This document shows positions 15,658 through 24,382 of a DNA stretch of 64,000 bases, one piece after another. Position 1 is the first letter of the stretch; each line of letters begins with the position of its first letter. The notes under the pieces were generated by a model, which did not search any database, had not been told where the DNA came from, and worked only from the letters and a program-made list of their open reading frames with translations. The translations under genes and the position numbers were made by a program. The stretch covers positions 1-64,000 of the forward strand of contig NZ_JARXVE010000012.1 of NCBI RefSeq assembly GCF_029893345.1, read 5' to 3'. The DNA comes from Mycolicibacterium frederiksbergense. GTDB lineage: Bacteria; Actinomycetota; Actinomycetes; Mycobacteriales; Mycobacteriaceae.

Positions 15658-16350
15658 ATGCGATTGTCCCGCGTTGCCGCAGCGGTCCTGGCCGTGCTGG
15701 CCTTGTCAGCTGTGGGGTCCACCACCGGTTGCACCCGACTGGTCGACGGCACCGCGCACCCCAACCTGAACATGCCCGGCAGCGAGATCACCGAGGACGG
15801 CGCGGGCATCCAGATCGGCTACCCGGATGCGCCCGTCCAGATCGAGTTCTACACCGAACCGCAGTGCCCCGCGTGCGCCCAGCTGCAACACGACTTCGGC
15901 GACCAGCTCGCCCTGGCCATCGGCTCCGGCCAATTGGCGGTCACCTACCGGCCGCTGACCTTCCTGGACCATTTGGGCACCGACTATTCGGCCCGGGTGG
16001 CCAATGCGATGTTCCTGGCCGCCGGCCCGGGCACCACCGGCGCGGCCTTCCAAGCCTTCGTGCAGGACCTGTGGGGCCATCAACAGGCCGAGGGCAGCAG
16101 AGGCCCGACCGATGACGAGTTGGCCAGCATGGCCGACGACAGCGGGGTCGACCCCGACCAGATCGTCAGCATCGTGGCCGGCGAAGAGTTCATCGACTCC
16201 GAGGAGTTGAACCAGGTGAACGCCGAGCTGCTCATCGATACCGCCTACGACGTCTCGACCCCGACGATCTACGACCTGGTCAACGACGACCTGGTGGACA
16301 CCAGCGACCCCGAATGGCTGGCCAAACTGCTGGCGACGCCTACGAGCTGA
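15658..16350 (+). CDS. DsbA-like thioredoxin-fold lipoprotein
   Basis: A 230-residue exported protein. The signal peptide ends in TTGC with lipid-attachment Cys25. The mature domain has a CPAC redox motif in YTEPQCPACAQL and a late cis-Pro candidate STPTIYD, like DsbA/DsbG-type disulfide oxidoreductases of actinobacteria. It probably forms or isomerises disulfides in envelope proteins. It is leaderless, divergent from mgtA, and convergent with the DUF3592 gene. Confidence 0.82.
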   Translation: MRLSRVAAAVLAVLALSAVGSTTGCTRLVDGTAHPNLNMPGSEITEDGAGIQIGYPDAPVQIEFYTEPQCPACAQLQHDFGDQLALAIGSGQLAVTYRPLTFLDHLGTDYSARVANAMFLAAGPGTTGAAFQAFVQDLWGHQQAEGSRGPTDDELASMADDSGVDPDQIVSIVAGEEFIDSEELNQVNAELLIDTAYDVSTPTIYDLVNDDLVDTSDPEWLAKLLATPTS

Positions 16351-16849
16351 CCGGGCGTCGCTGCAGGTAGGCCAGCAGCACCAGCGCCGCACCCGCGGCC
16401 AGCCAGCCCATCACCGCGATCGACCCGGCCGGGATGATCGCCAGCGACGCGTTGCGGTCGCGCACCCGCACCAGGTTGGGATCGGTCTTGTCGTACTCGA
16501 CGTAGATGCGCATCCCGGCGTCGAGTTCGGACGGGTAGAGCACGCCCAGCTCGGGGCGGTAGGTCACCCGGTCCGGCGTGACGAACTCGATCGTCGAACG
16601 GCGCGGCCCGGCGCTGAGCACCTCGGCGGCCGCCACCCCCATGTTGTGCTCGATCTGCTGGTCGTTGCGCCAGGCGCCCAACACCAGCAGCACCGACTGC
16701 AAGGTGACCAGGCAGGCGGCGATCACCACGCCGATCCGCACCCGCCGGATGATCCGCTGCGAGCGCGTCTCGCCGGGTTCGCCGTACAGATGCGGGATCA
16801 GGGCCTGCGCCAGCGCCCGGAACCGCGCGGCGATGGCGGTCGGCCTCAC
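16340..16849 (-). CDS. DUF3592 membrane protein (Rv0556-like)
   Basis: A 169-residue protein with a membrane segment near 38-58, an extracytoplasmic beta-rich part (TIEFVTPDRVTYRPELGVLY.., like DUF3592), and a second segment near 144-163. The function is unknown. Its GTG overlaps the menD stop as GTGA, so it is translationally coupled to menD, as Rv0556 is linked to Rv0555 in M. tuberculosis. Its 3' end overlaps the convergent thioredoxin-like gene by 11 bp. Confidence 0.85.
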   Translation of the reverse strand: MRPTAIAARFRALAQALIPHLYGEPGETRSQRIIRRVRIGVVIAACLVTLQSVLLVLGAWRNDQQIEHNMGVAAAEVLSAGPRRSTIEFVTPDRVTYRPELGVLYPSELDAGMRIYVEYDKTDPNLVRVRDRNASLAIIPAGSIAVMGWLAAGAALVLLAYLQRRPVSS

Positions 16850-18486
16850 AGGGCCGCCTTGATCGATGCGTGCAGGGCCCGCAGCGACGACCGATCGGCC
16901 TTCACCTCCAGCACCCGCAGACCGTCGAAGGGTTCGGCCAGCGCGGCACCGAGCCCGTCGGCCTCCACCTGACGACATTCGACGTGATAGGCCCGGCACA
17001 ACGCGGCCACGTCGACGTCGTGTGGGGTGCCGAAGACCCGCGACGATACGTCCGAGAACCGCGGATCACCCTGTTCCAGCAGCTCGAAGATGCCGCCGCC
17101 GTTGTCGTTGGACACCACGATGGTCAGGTTGCGCGGGGTCGGCTCGGTCGGCCCGATCAGCAGGCCCGAGCTGTCGTGCACGAAGGTCAGGTCCCCGATC
17201 AGTGCGATGGTCCGGCCCTGGTGGGCCAGCGCCGCCCCGATCGCGGTCGACACGGTGCCGTCGATACCGGCCGCGCCACGATTGGACCGCACCTTGACCC
17301 CGTCGGTGCTCATCCCGACCAAGGCCGCGTCACGTACCGGGTTGGAGGCCCCGAGCACCAACTGATCGCCCGGGCGCAGCGCGTCGGAGACCGCCGCCGC
17401 CACGTGCAGACCGGTGGTGAGCGGGTGTGCGGCGAGTTGCTGACGCACCGCGGCCACGGCGTGCCGGTTGATCTCGGCGCAGCGGTGCAGCCAGCCCGGG
17501 TCAGGGGTGCCGGTCGTCACCGCGCGGGTGCCGGTGGCCTGGGAATTGCCGGAGACATCGGGCCAGCGCGGGCCGGTGGTCAGCGCGTAGACCGGCACCG
17601 CCGGATCGGCCAGCAACGCCGACACCGGCCGGTGCAGGGTGGGCCGGCCCAGCATGATGACCTGCTTCGGGTGCACCAGGCGCAGCGCCAGCGGATGCAG
17701 GGGGTTGGCCGGCAGCGGCGCGGTGGGCTCGGCCACGGTCGGCAGCCCGGCCAGGTTTGGGTGCACACCGGCGCCATGCCCGGCGATCACCACGGTGTCC
17801 GGGGTGAGGTCGATCTCCAGCGGCTGGTCGAAGCTCACCGGCGGGGTGTAGGTCCAGGGCTTGCCGTCGGGCCGCCCGGCCGGGACCGATGCGCCCGTCT
17901 CGTCCGCGGTGTCGGGCACCAGCGGCTCGCGCAGCGGGATGTCGAACTGCACCGGTCCGGCGTTGGCGGTGCGCGACCCGGTGGCCGCCGCCAGAACCCG
18001 GCAGGTCGCCGAGCGCCACTGAGCGTTGAGGGACTCGAGTTCGCCAGGGTGTGCCCCGGTCAGGTCGGGAGCCAGGCCGAGGCTGATGTTGGCCCGCACC
18101 TGGGTGCCGAAGTAGCCCAACTGCTCGAAGGTCTGGTTGGCGCCGGTGCCCAACAGTTCATAGGGCCGGTTGGCGCTGAGCACGATCAGCGGCACCCGGG
18201 CGTAGTTGGCCTCCACGACTGCGGGCCCGAGGTTGGCCACCGCGGTGCCCGAGGTCATGGCGATACAGACCGGGGCCCGTTCAGCCACCGCCAGCCCGAT
18301 GGCCAGGTAGCCGGCCGTGCGTTCGTCGATGCGGACGTGCAGACGGATGTGCCCGGCCCGGTCGGCGGCGGCCAATGCGAACGCCAGCGGGGCGTTACGC
18401 GAGCCCGGGCACAGAACGACATCGCGGACCCCGCCGCGGATGAGCTCGTCGACGACTACGCGCGCCTGTGCCGTCGATGGATTCAC
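16846..18486 (-). CDS. menD: MenD, SEPHCHC synthase
   Basis: A 546-residue thiamine diphosphate enzyme that joins 2-oxoglutarate to isochorismate to give SEPHCHC, the first committed step to menaquinone. N-terminal NPSTAQARVVVDELIRGGV..LCPGSRNAPL and the central SGTAVANLGPAV are characteristic. The C-terminal ThDP site includes GDLTFVHDSSGL and SNDNGGGIFELLEQG. Two GTG codons are adjacent; the second (18486) matches the recalled Rv0555 N-terminus. It lies downstream of bpoC and upstream of the coupled DUF3592 gene. Confidence 0.95.
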   Translation of the reverse strand: MNPSTAQARVVVDELIRGGVRDVVLCPGSRNAPLAFALAAADRAGHIRLHVRIDERTAGYLAIGLAVAERAPVCIAMTSGTAVANLGPAVVEANYARVPLIVLSANRPYELLGTGANQTFEQLGYFGTQVRANISLGLAPDLTGAHPGELESLNAQWRSATCRVLAAATGSRTANAGPVQFDIPLREPLVPDTADETGASVPAGRPDGKPWTYTPPVSFDQPLEIDLTPDTVVIAGHGAGVHPNLAGLPTVAEPTAPLPANPLHPLALRLVHPKQVIMLGRPTLHRPVSALLADPAVPVYALTTGPRWPDVSGNSQATGTRAVTTGTPDPGWLHRCAEINRHAVAAVRQQLAAHPLTTGLHVAAAVSDALRPGDQLVLGASNPVRDAALVGMSTDGVKVRSNRGAAGIDGTVSTAIGAALAHQGRTIALIGDLTFVHDSSGLLIGPTEPTPRNLTIVVSNDNGGGIFELLEQGDPRFSDVSSRVFGTPHDVDVAALCRAYHVECRQVEADGLGAALAEPFDGLRVLEVKADRSSLRALHASIKAAL

Positions 18487-18514
18487 CACTACAGCCTATT
18501 CGGCGGCCTTTTCG

Positions 18515-19297
18515 TCAGGCCTGCCCGGCGAGGAATTCGAGGATCGCGGCATTGACGGCCTCCGGTTTCTCGATGAAACCCAGGTGACCGGTGTCGGGAA
18601 TCTCCAGGTAGCGACCGTTGGGGATGGCGTCGGCCACCTCACGGCCCAGGTGCGGAGGCAGCACCACGTCGTCGGCAAACCCGATGACCAGCACCGGGGC
18701 GCCGATGGAGCGGTAGGCCGGCAGCCGGTTGTCCTCTGGAGAAGCGTTGGACTGGGCAAGCAGCCCCGGGGTCTGCTTGGTCGGCCACATGGTGAACATC
18801 TCGCTCCAGTCGCGCACCTGGACGTCGTCGTTGAGGGTCTTGGGCGAGAAGCTCTCCAACATCCGGACCTTGGCGTCGAAGGTCGGCGGCAGCTGCACAC
18901 CCGAGGCCGCGAGGTCACGCTCGGCGGTGCGGAAGAATTCGCGGGCCTGGTCGTGCCGGCCGCGGGTGGCCATCAACACCGCCGATCGCACCAGCTCGGG
19001 CCGGGCCACCATCAGTTCCTGGGCGATGAACGAACCCATCGACACACCCACGATGTGCGCCGGGGCGGCGTCGAGCTTTTCGATCAGCGCGGCGGTATCG
19101 GCCACCATCTGCTCGATGCCGAATCCCTCGGCGTTCTCCGTCGCGCCGACCCCGCGGTTGTCGAAGGTGATGACGCGGTAACCGGCCCGCTGCAGCGCCG
19201 GGACCTGGTGCAGGTGCCAGGTGCGGCCGGCGCCGCCACGGCCGGCGATGAACAGCACCGGCGCGCCCTTGCCTCGCTCGTCATAAGCCAAATTCAC
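18515..19297 (-). CDS. bpoC: Alpha/beta hydrolase BpoC, possible MenH-type enzyme
   Basis: A 260-residue alpha/beta hydrolase with nucleophile elbow GVSMGS (Ser86), an acid in GFADDVVLP, and His in DTGHLGF. The homologue Rv0554 is annotated as a non-haem peroxidase by family only. It sits between menD and menC, the slot that menH occupies in the E. coli men operon, so removal of pyruvate from SEPHCHC is an alternative role. The start is GTG. The 28-nt gap to menD suggests one transcript. Confidence 0.85.
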   Translation of the reverse strand: MNLAYDERGKGAPVLFIAGRGGAGRTWHLHQVPALQRAGYRVITFDNRGVGATENAEGFGIEQMVADTAALIEKLDAAPAHIVGVSMGSFIAQELMVARPELVRSAVLMATRGRHDQAREFFRTAERDLAASGVQLPPTFDAKVRMLESFSPKTLNDDVQVRDWSEMFTMWPTKQTPGLLAQSNASPEDNRLPAYRSIGAPVLVIGFADDVVLPPHLGREVADAIPNGRYLEIPDTGHLGFIEKPEAVNAAILEFLAGQA

Positions 19298-19312
19298 CCG
19301 GCCGACCCTACT

Positions 19313-20038
19313 TCAGGCGCTGCGGCGCCCCCGCACTTTTCGGATGGCCTGATCCCAGGCCAGTTGCACACTGGCCTTCAGCGGCTCGGGTTTGATCATG
19401 TCCCGGCTCAACAGCGCGGTGGCGCTGGCCTTGGTGGCCGCCGAGGCCTTGGACATGTGCCCTGAGTCGAACGGCGGCTGCGGGTCGTATTCGATCATCA
19501 GCTGGATGGCCTTGGCCTTGGCCTCACCGCCGATCTGGCCGGCCAGCCAGATGGCCAGGTCGATGCCCGCCGACACCCCCGCCGCGGTGATCACTTTGCT
19601 TTCCGGGTCGGCGCGCACGATGCGCTGATCCCCGACCGGCGTCGCACCCATCATTTTCAGCGCGCTCAGTGCGACCCAGTGTGAGGTGGCGCGCTTGCCG
19701 GCGAGCAGGCCCGCCGCGGCCAGCACCACCGATCCCGAGCACACCGAGGCCATCCAGGTGACGCCCGGATACACCTGGCGCAGCCAATCGAGCACCTTTT
19801 CGTCGCGGGCCACCATGGACGTGCCCGGCCCGCCGGGGACCAGCACCACATCGGGTGACGGGGTTTCGTCGAAGCTGTGGGTCGCCCCCACCATCAGCAC
19901 ACCGGAATCCGCGGTGACGGGCCCCGGCTCGTGCCAGACGAACCGCACTTCGGCGTCGGGCAGATTACGCAACACCTCGTAGGGTCCGATGAAATCGAGC
20001 GCGGTGAAGCTGGGGTACAGCACGATCGCGATTTGCAT
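19313..20038 (-). CDS. DJ-1/PfpI family protein
   Basis: A 241-residue class I glutamine amidotransferase-like protein. Cys100 in ASVCSGSVVLAAAGLL is the nucleophile position and Glu/Asp in FIGPYEVL is the family acid. The closest functional relatives are isonitrile hydratase-like proteins. The gene lies 10 nt after a GlxA-type regulator that carries the same fold at its N-terminus. The pair probably forms an operon inserted between bpoC and menC. The substrate is unknown. Confidence 0.83.
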   Translation of the reverse strand: MQIAIVLYPSFTALDFIGPYEVLRNLPDAEVRFVWHEPGPVTADSGVLMVGATHSFDETPSPDVVLVPGGPGTSMVARDEKVLDWLRQVYPGVTWMASVCSGSVVLAAAGLLAGKRATSHWVALSALKMMGATPVGDQRIVRADPESKVITAAGVSAGIDLAIWLAGQIGGEAKAKAIQLMIEYDPQPPFDSGHMSKASAATKASATALLSRDMIKPEPLKASVQLAWDQAIRKVRGRRSA

Positions 20039-20048
20039 GACTTCTCCT

Positions 20049-21017
20049 CTAGGCGAAGGTTTTTCGATACTGGTCGGGTGACACCCCGAGCCGCCGGACG
20101 AAGTTCCGTCGCATGGTCTCGGCGGTGCCGAACCCGCAGCGGGCGGCGATGACGGTCACGGTGTCATCGGATTCCTCCAGTTGGCGCCGTGCGGCGTCGG
20201 TGCGGATCCGTTCCACATAGGCTCCGGGCGCCTCGCCGACCTCGTCGGTGAACACCCGGGTGAAATGCCGGGGGCTCATCGCCGCGCGCCGGGCCAGCTC
20301 GGAAATACTGTGCACCCCACCGGGTTCGGCTTCAATGGCCGCCTGCACGTCGCGGATGGGGGCACGCTTGGCCCGTGGCATCCATACCGGCGCGGCGAAC
20401 TGTGTCTGTCCGCCGGGCCGGCGCAGATAGAGCACCAGGTACCGCGCGACGGTCTGGGCGATCTCGGTGCCGTGGTCGTCCTCGACCAGCGACAGGGCCA
20501 GGTCGATGCCCGCGGTGACCCCGGCCGCCGTCCACACCCGCTCGGAACTCCGCACGAAGATCGGCTCCGGATCGACTGCGACCGAAGGGAATTCGTTGGC
20601 CATCTGGCCGGCGAAGGCCCAGTGGGTGGTGGCCGGGCACCCGTCGAGCAGTCCGGCCTGGGCGGCAAGGAACGCGCCGGTGCAGACGCTCACGACGCGG
20701 CGGGCGTGGCGCGAGGCGGTGCTGATCCAGTCGATGACGGCCGGGTTCGCCCGCGCGGTATCGGCGCCGATGCCGCCCGGGATGACGATCGTGTCGATCG
20801 GAGTATGGGGGTCGGGTGGCGCGGCGGCGACGAACTCCAACCCGGTCAGAGTGGTGACCGGCTGGCCGTCGATCGACGCCAGGGTGACGGCGTAGCCGCC
20901 GTCGGGGTTGCCCAGGCCGGCCAGGCACATCGTGGTGGTGGCGAAGACGTCGAACGGCCCGGCCAGGTCCAGCGCCTGTACCCCGGGGTAGCCCAGGATC
21001 ACCACTGATCGCGTCAC
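20049..21017 (-). CDS. GlxA-type AraC family regulator
   Basis: A 322-residue regulator. Residues 1-190 form a DJ-1/PfpI-like domain with VVSVCTGAFLAAQAGLL, and the C-terminal 100 residues are an AraC double helix-turn-helix (SISELARRAAMSPRHFTRVF and VTVIAARCGFGTAETMRRNF). GTG at 21017 is chosen because the upstream frame is antisense to the next gene. It is co-directional with the PfpI enzyme and probably controls it in response to a small amine or amide. Confidence 0.88.
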   Translation of the reverse strand: MTRSVVILGYPGVQALDLAGPFDVFATTTMCLAGLGNPDGGYAVTLASIDGQPVTTLTGLEFVAAAPPDPHTPIDTIVIPGGIGADTARANPAVIDWISTASRHARRVVSVCTGAFLAAQAGLLDGCPATTHWAFAGQMANEFPSVAVDPEPIFVRSSERVWTAAGVTAGIDLALSLVEDDHGTEIAQTVARYLVLYLRRPGGQTQFAAPVWMPRAKRAPIRDVQAAIEAEPGGVHSISELARRAAMSPRHFTRVFTDEVGEAPGAYVERIRTDAARRQLEESDDTVTVIAARCGFGTAETMRRNFVRRLGVSPDQYRKTFA

Positions 21018-21096
21018 GTCTTCAGTGTTGGCGACGTCGGCGATGGCGTCTATGCCATGTACCCCACAAATTAGGCCATGGCCTGAAATGCAGGCC

Positions 21097-22242
21097 CTAG
21101 AGCTTCTTAAGCTTGCGGACGACCTGGCTGCACAGCAGCTGCGACACCAGCCCCTTGCGCAGGCTGCGCTGCAGCGGACCGACATTGGCCAACACAAGGT
21201 GGCGGACTCCACAATCGCGCCACTCCGCCGCACGTTCGACGATCTCAGCCGGCGTCCCGCACAGATACATCTCGCGCAACAGCGACCGGGGAATCGACTT
21301 GATGTAGGACAGCGCGGTCTGCTCGTCCCAGCCCTGCGGCAGGATGTCCTGCGCGCCCGAGAAGCCGACACCCAGCGGGTGCTGCGCGCCGTGGCGGGCA
21401 TAGAAATCATCGGGAGCCATCAGCGCACCGGCCTTGACGACCTCGGATTCCAGTGCCTCGTCGACGTCGGCGCTGTTGCGCCCAGGCAGGACCATGCACC
21501 ACAGGGCCGGCGTGATGGCCATCGGATCGCGCCCGGCGTCGGAGGCTGCCGACCGCACGACTTCGAGACGCTGGGCGTACTCCTGCGGCGTATGGGGCAT
21601 CCCGGGAAAGAATCCGTCGGCGTACCGGCCGGTCGCCCGCAACATCCGCGGGCCGTGCGCGGCAATCCAGATCTCGGGCCACCGCCCGCGGTACGTAGGC
21701 AGGTCGAAGATGGCGTTGCGCAGCGGGAAGAACGGTGAATCACGGTTCACCAGTTCGCCTTTCGAATCCCACAGCGCACGGATCGTGGCCATCGACTCCT
21801 CGAACCGAGCCACCGGCCTCGCCCAGTCCACACCGTAAGGCTCGTTGCCCTCGCGTTCCCCGGTGCCGATACCGAGGATGAACCGGCCCTTGGTGAGCAG
21901 ATTCATCGTCGCAGCGGCCTGTGCCGTGACGGCCGGGTTCCGCCGGCCCGTGTCAGTCACCCCCACACCCAGCCTGAGCCGGGCAACCCGGTTGCGGGCG
22001 GCGAGATTGCCCAACATCGTCCACGGCTCCAGGAAGGCATCCGCCGACGGCACCACCTTGGCGCCGGCACAGTACTTCGCTTGCCACAGCGTCCGCGGGA
22101 ACAGCGCGTTGAGGTGGTCAGGTAGCCAGAACGAGTCCACACCCCCGGCGACCGCACTCAGGTAGCTGGCCCGGGTGAACGTGTCCACGGCCGGACGTGC
22201 GGCGATCGTCGGGTCCATGATGCCGACGCGGAATCGAGTCAT
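21097..22242 (-). CDS. LLM-class F420-dependent reductase (phthiodiolone ketoreductase-like)
   Basis: A 381-residue luciferase-like protein. N-terminal MTRFRVGIMDPTIAARPAVD and GVDSFWLPDHLNALFPRTLW are, as recalled, very close to Rv2951c, also 381 residues, which reduces phthiodiolone dimycocerosates with F420H2. The TIM-barrel LLM features GIGTGEREGNEPYG and WIAAHGPRMLRATG are present. No PDIM or PGL synthesis genes are in the window, so the substrate here is uncertain. It is a monocistronic gene between glxA and menC. Confidence 0.85.
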   Translation of the reverse strand: MTRFRVGIMDPTIAARPAVDTFTRASYLSAVAGGVDSFWLPDHLNALFPRTLWQAKYCAGAKVVPSADAFLEPWTMLGNLAARNRVARLRLGVGVTDTGRRNPAVTAQAAATMNLLTKGRFILGIGTGEREGNEPYGVDWARPVARFEESMATIRALWDSKGELVNRDSPFFPLRNAIFDLPTYRGRWPEIWIAAHGPRMLRATGRYADGFFPGMPHTPQEYAQRLEVVRSAASDAGRDPMAITPALWCMVLPGRNSADVDEALESEVVKAGALMAPDDFYARHGAQHPLGVGFSGAQDILPQGWDEQTALSYIKSIPRSLLREMYLCGTPAEIVERAAEWRDCGVRHLVLANVGPLQRSLRKGLVSQLLCSQVVRKLKKL

Positions 22243-22287
22243 TCAGCGAGTGTCGAACGCGCAGGCTGATTTCCCTAGAGTAGGGAC

Positions 22288-23265
22288 CTACTCGAATATC
22301 GGCCCGCGGGCATAGCAATCCCGCACCCGGTCGATCCACCATTGCCGCCGCGCCGGGGATACAGCCAGCCCGGACAGGCGCGCGGGATCCGGCACCACGG
22401 CCTCGACGGACAGGTACCCTTCGACCGGCGCAGGTACCTCCGCGACGTCCTCCACGAAAAATCCGCCCGTGCCCAACCCGCAGGCATGGCGCAGCTCGGG
22501 CAATGCGGCGGCGGCAAGCAGTCCGCGGGCAATGCCGACCGCCGAATCCAGGGCGCTGGACACCACGATCGGCATGTCGATCTGCGCGGCGATGTCGAGC
22601 ATCCGGGATACCCCGCCCAGCGGGGCCACCTTGAGCACCGCGACATCGGCCGCGCCTGCCCGCACCACCCGCAGCGGGTCGGTGGCCTTGCGGATCGATT
22701 CGTCGGCGGCGATCGGCACGTCCACCTGCCGGCGCAGTGCCGCCAACTCCTCGACGGTCGCACACGGTTGCTCGAGATACTCCAGGGGTCCGTCAGCGGT
22801 CAGTGCCACGGCGGCAGCCACGGCCTCCTGCAGGGTCCAGCCCCCGTTGGCGTCGACCCGCACCACCGGAACCTGCGCGCGTACGGCGTTGACGCGTGCG
22901 ACGTCGTCGGCCAGCGTCTGTCCCGGCTCGGCGACCTTGACCTTGGCCGTGCCCGCGCCGGGGAAGCGGGCCAGCACTTCCGGCACCTGGGCGGCCGGCA
23001 CGGCAGGCACGGTGGCGTTGATCGGGATACGAGAACGGTGCACCGCGGGCGCCGGCCGATACGCGGCCTCGATCCCAGCGGCCAGCCAGGCCGCCGCCTC
23101 CGGCGGTTCGTACTCCAGGAACGCACCGAACTCACCCCAGCCGAACGGGCCGTCGATCAGGGCCACCTCCCGCACCGTGATGCCGCGGAACCGCACCCGC
23201 ATCGGCAGTGCCACGACGTGAAGGCGCTCCAACAGGTCGTCCAACGCCGGCACCGCGTCAATCAC
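22288..23265 (-). CDS. menC: o-Succinylbenzoate synthase MenC
   Basis: A 325-residue enolase-superfamily enzyme that dehydrates SHCHC to o-succinylbenzoate. Catalytic and metal features are visible: KVKVAEPG, VDANGG, LEQP, AADES and the second lysine in VLKVAPLGG. Length matches Rv0553 (326). The start is GTG at 23265. The Fbp-like gene lies 23 nt upstream on the same strand. Confidence 0.93.
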   Translation of the reverse strand: MIDAVPALDDLLERLHVVALPMRVRFRGITVREVALIDGPFGWGEFGAFLEYEPPEAAAWLAAGIEAAYRPAPAVHRSRIPINATVPAVPAAQVPEVLARFPGAGTAKVKVAEPGQTLADDVARVNAVRAQVPVVRVDANGGWTLQEAVAAAVALTADGPLEYLEQPCATVEELAALRRQVDVPIAADESIRKATDPLRVVRAGAADVAVLKVAPLGGVSRMLDIAAQIDMPIVVSSALDSAVGIARGLLAAAALPELRHACGLGTGGFFVEDVAEVPAPVEGYLSVEAVVPDPARLSGLAVSPARRQWWIDRVRDCYARGPIFE

Positions 23266-23288
23266 GCCGTCAATGATGCCTAAACGGA

Positions 23289-24251
23289 TCAGCGAGCACC
23301 CAGCGCCCGTTGGATGTCGGGTTTCATCTCGTTCAGCTGCGCACCCCAGTAAGCCCAGGTGTGGGTGCCGGTCGGTGGGAAGTTGAACACCGCGTTGTTC
23401 CCACCCGCGGCGACGTACTGGTCGCGGAAGTTGAAGTTGCTCTGCAAGGCCTGGCCTTCGATGAAGGTGGATGGGAGGTCGCCGCCGCCCAGCTCACCCG
23501 GCGTACCCGAACCGCAGTACACCCAGATGCGGGTATGGTTCGCCACCAGCCGCCCCACCTGCAGCGTCGGGTCGTTGCGCGCCCACGCCGGATCACCCGG
23601 CGGGCCCCACATGGCAGCGGGCGAGAAGCCACCGGAGTCGTTCATCGCCAACCCGATCAGCCCGGGCCACGGTTCGACCGACGGATTCAGGAACGCCGAC
23701 ATCGACCCCGCGAAGCTGAATAGCTGCGGGTAGAAGGCGGCGAGAATAAGCGCCGAGCTGCCCGACATCGACAGTCCGACCACAGCGTTGCCCGACGTGG
23801 ACACATGCCTGTTGGCCGCCAACCATTGCGGTAACTCGCTGGTCAGGAAGGTTTCCCACTTATAGGTCTGCACGCCGCCGTTGCCGGCCGCGGGCTGATA
23901 CCAATCGGTGTAGAAGCTCGACATGCCGCCGACCGGCATGACCACCGACAACCCGGATTGGTAGTACCACTCGAACGCGGGAGTCTCGATGTCCCATCCG
24001 TTGAAGTCGTCGCGAGCACGCAGGCCGTCCAACATGTAGACCGCATGAGGTCCACCGCCCTGGAACTGGACCCTGATATCGCGGCCCATGGACGCTGACG
24101 GCACCGACAGGACCTCGACCGGCAAACCCGCTCTCGACCAGGCACTCGCTGTCGGCGGCGGCCCGAGCAGTCCGGCGGTTACCGCCAGCATCAGGGCGGA
24201 CAAAACCGCCAGCGCGCGGGAAAGTCTCCGCAAAATCTGCGCATCCGTCAT
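23289..24251 (-). CDS. Antigen 85-like secreted mycolyltransferase/esterase
   Basis: A 320-residue exported alpha/beta hydrolase. The signal peptide covers about residues 1-37, ending TASA. The mature protein begins LPVEVLSVPS as in the Ag85 family. The nucleophile Ser is in GLSMSGSSA and the catalytic His is in GTHTWAYWG; MPVGGMSSFYTDWYQPA is the FbpA-like segment. Ag85 enzymes transfer mycolates between trehalose and arabinogalactan outside the membrane. ATG at 24251 follows a weak GGGGGTGCGG site. It is not, in my recollection, part of the M. tuberculosis men locus. Confidence 0.88.
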   Translation of the reverse strand: MTDAQILRRLSRALAVLSALMLAVTAGLLGPPPTASAWSRAGLPVEVLSVPSASMGRDIRVQFQGGGPHAVYMLDGLRARDDFNGWDIETPAFEWYYQSGLSVVMPVGGMSSFYTDWYQPAAGNGGVQTYKWETFLTSELPQWLAANRHVSTSGNAVVGLSMSGSSALILAAFYPQLFSFAGSMSAFLNPSVEPWPGLIGLAMNDSGGFSPAAMWGPPGDPAWARNDPTLQVGRLVANHTRIWVYCGSGTPGELGGGDLPSTFIEGQALQSNFNFRDQYVAAGGNNAVFNFPPTGTHTWAYWGAQLNEMKPDIQRALGAR

Positions 24252-24382
24252 GTCCGCACCCCCACATCTCAGCGCACACGTACGGACGCGAAAATACTCC
24301 GCTCGGAATGGGGAATATGCGGAAACGGGATAATCGATACATACCGTGGTGTGGTCGCGGCTATCCCGATCCGCACATTTCA

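Noticed and set aside
16870..18555. 561-codon plus-strand frame
   Set aside because: It mirrors menD; the composition is Arg/Gly/His-rich, as expected of an antisense shadow.
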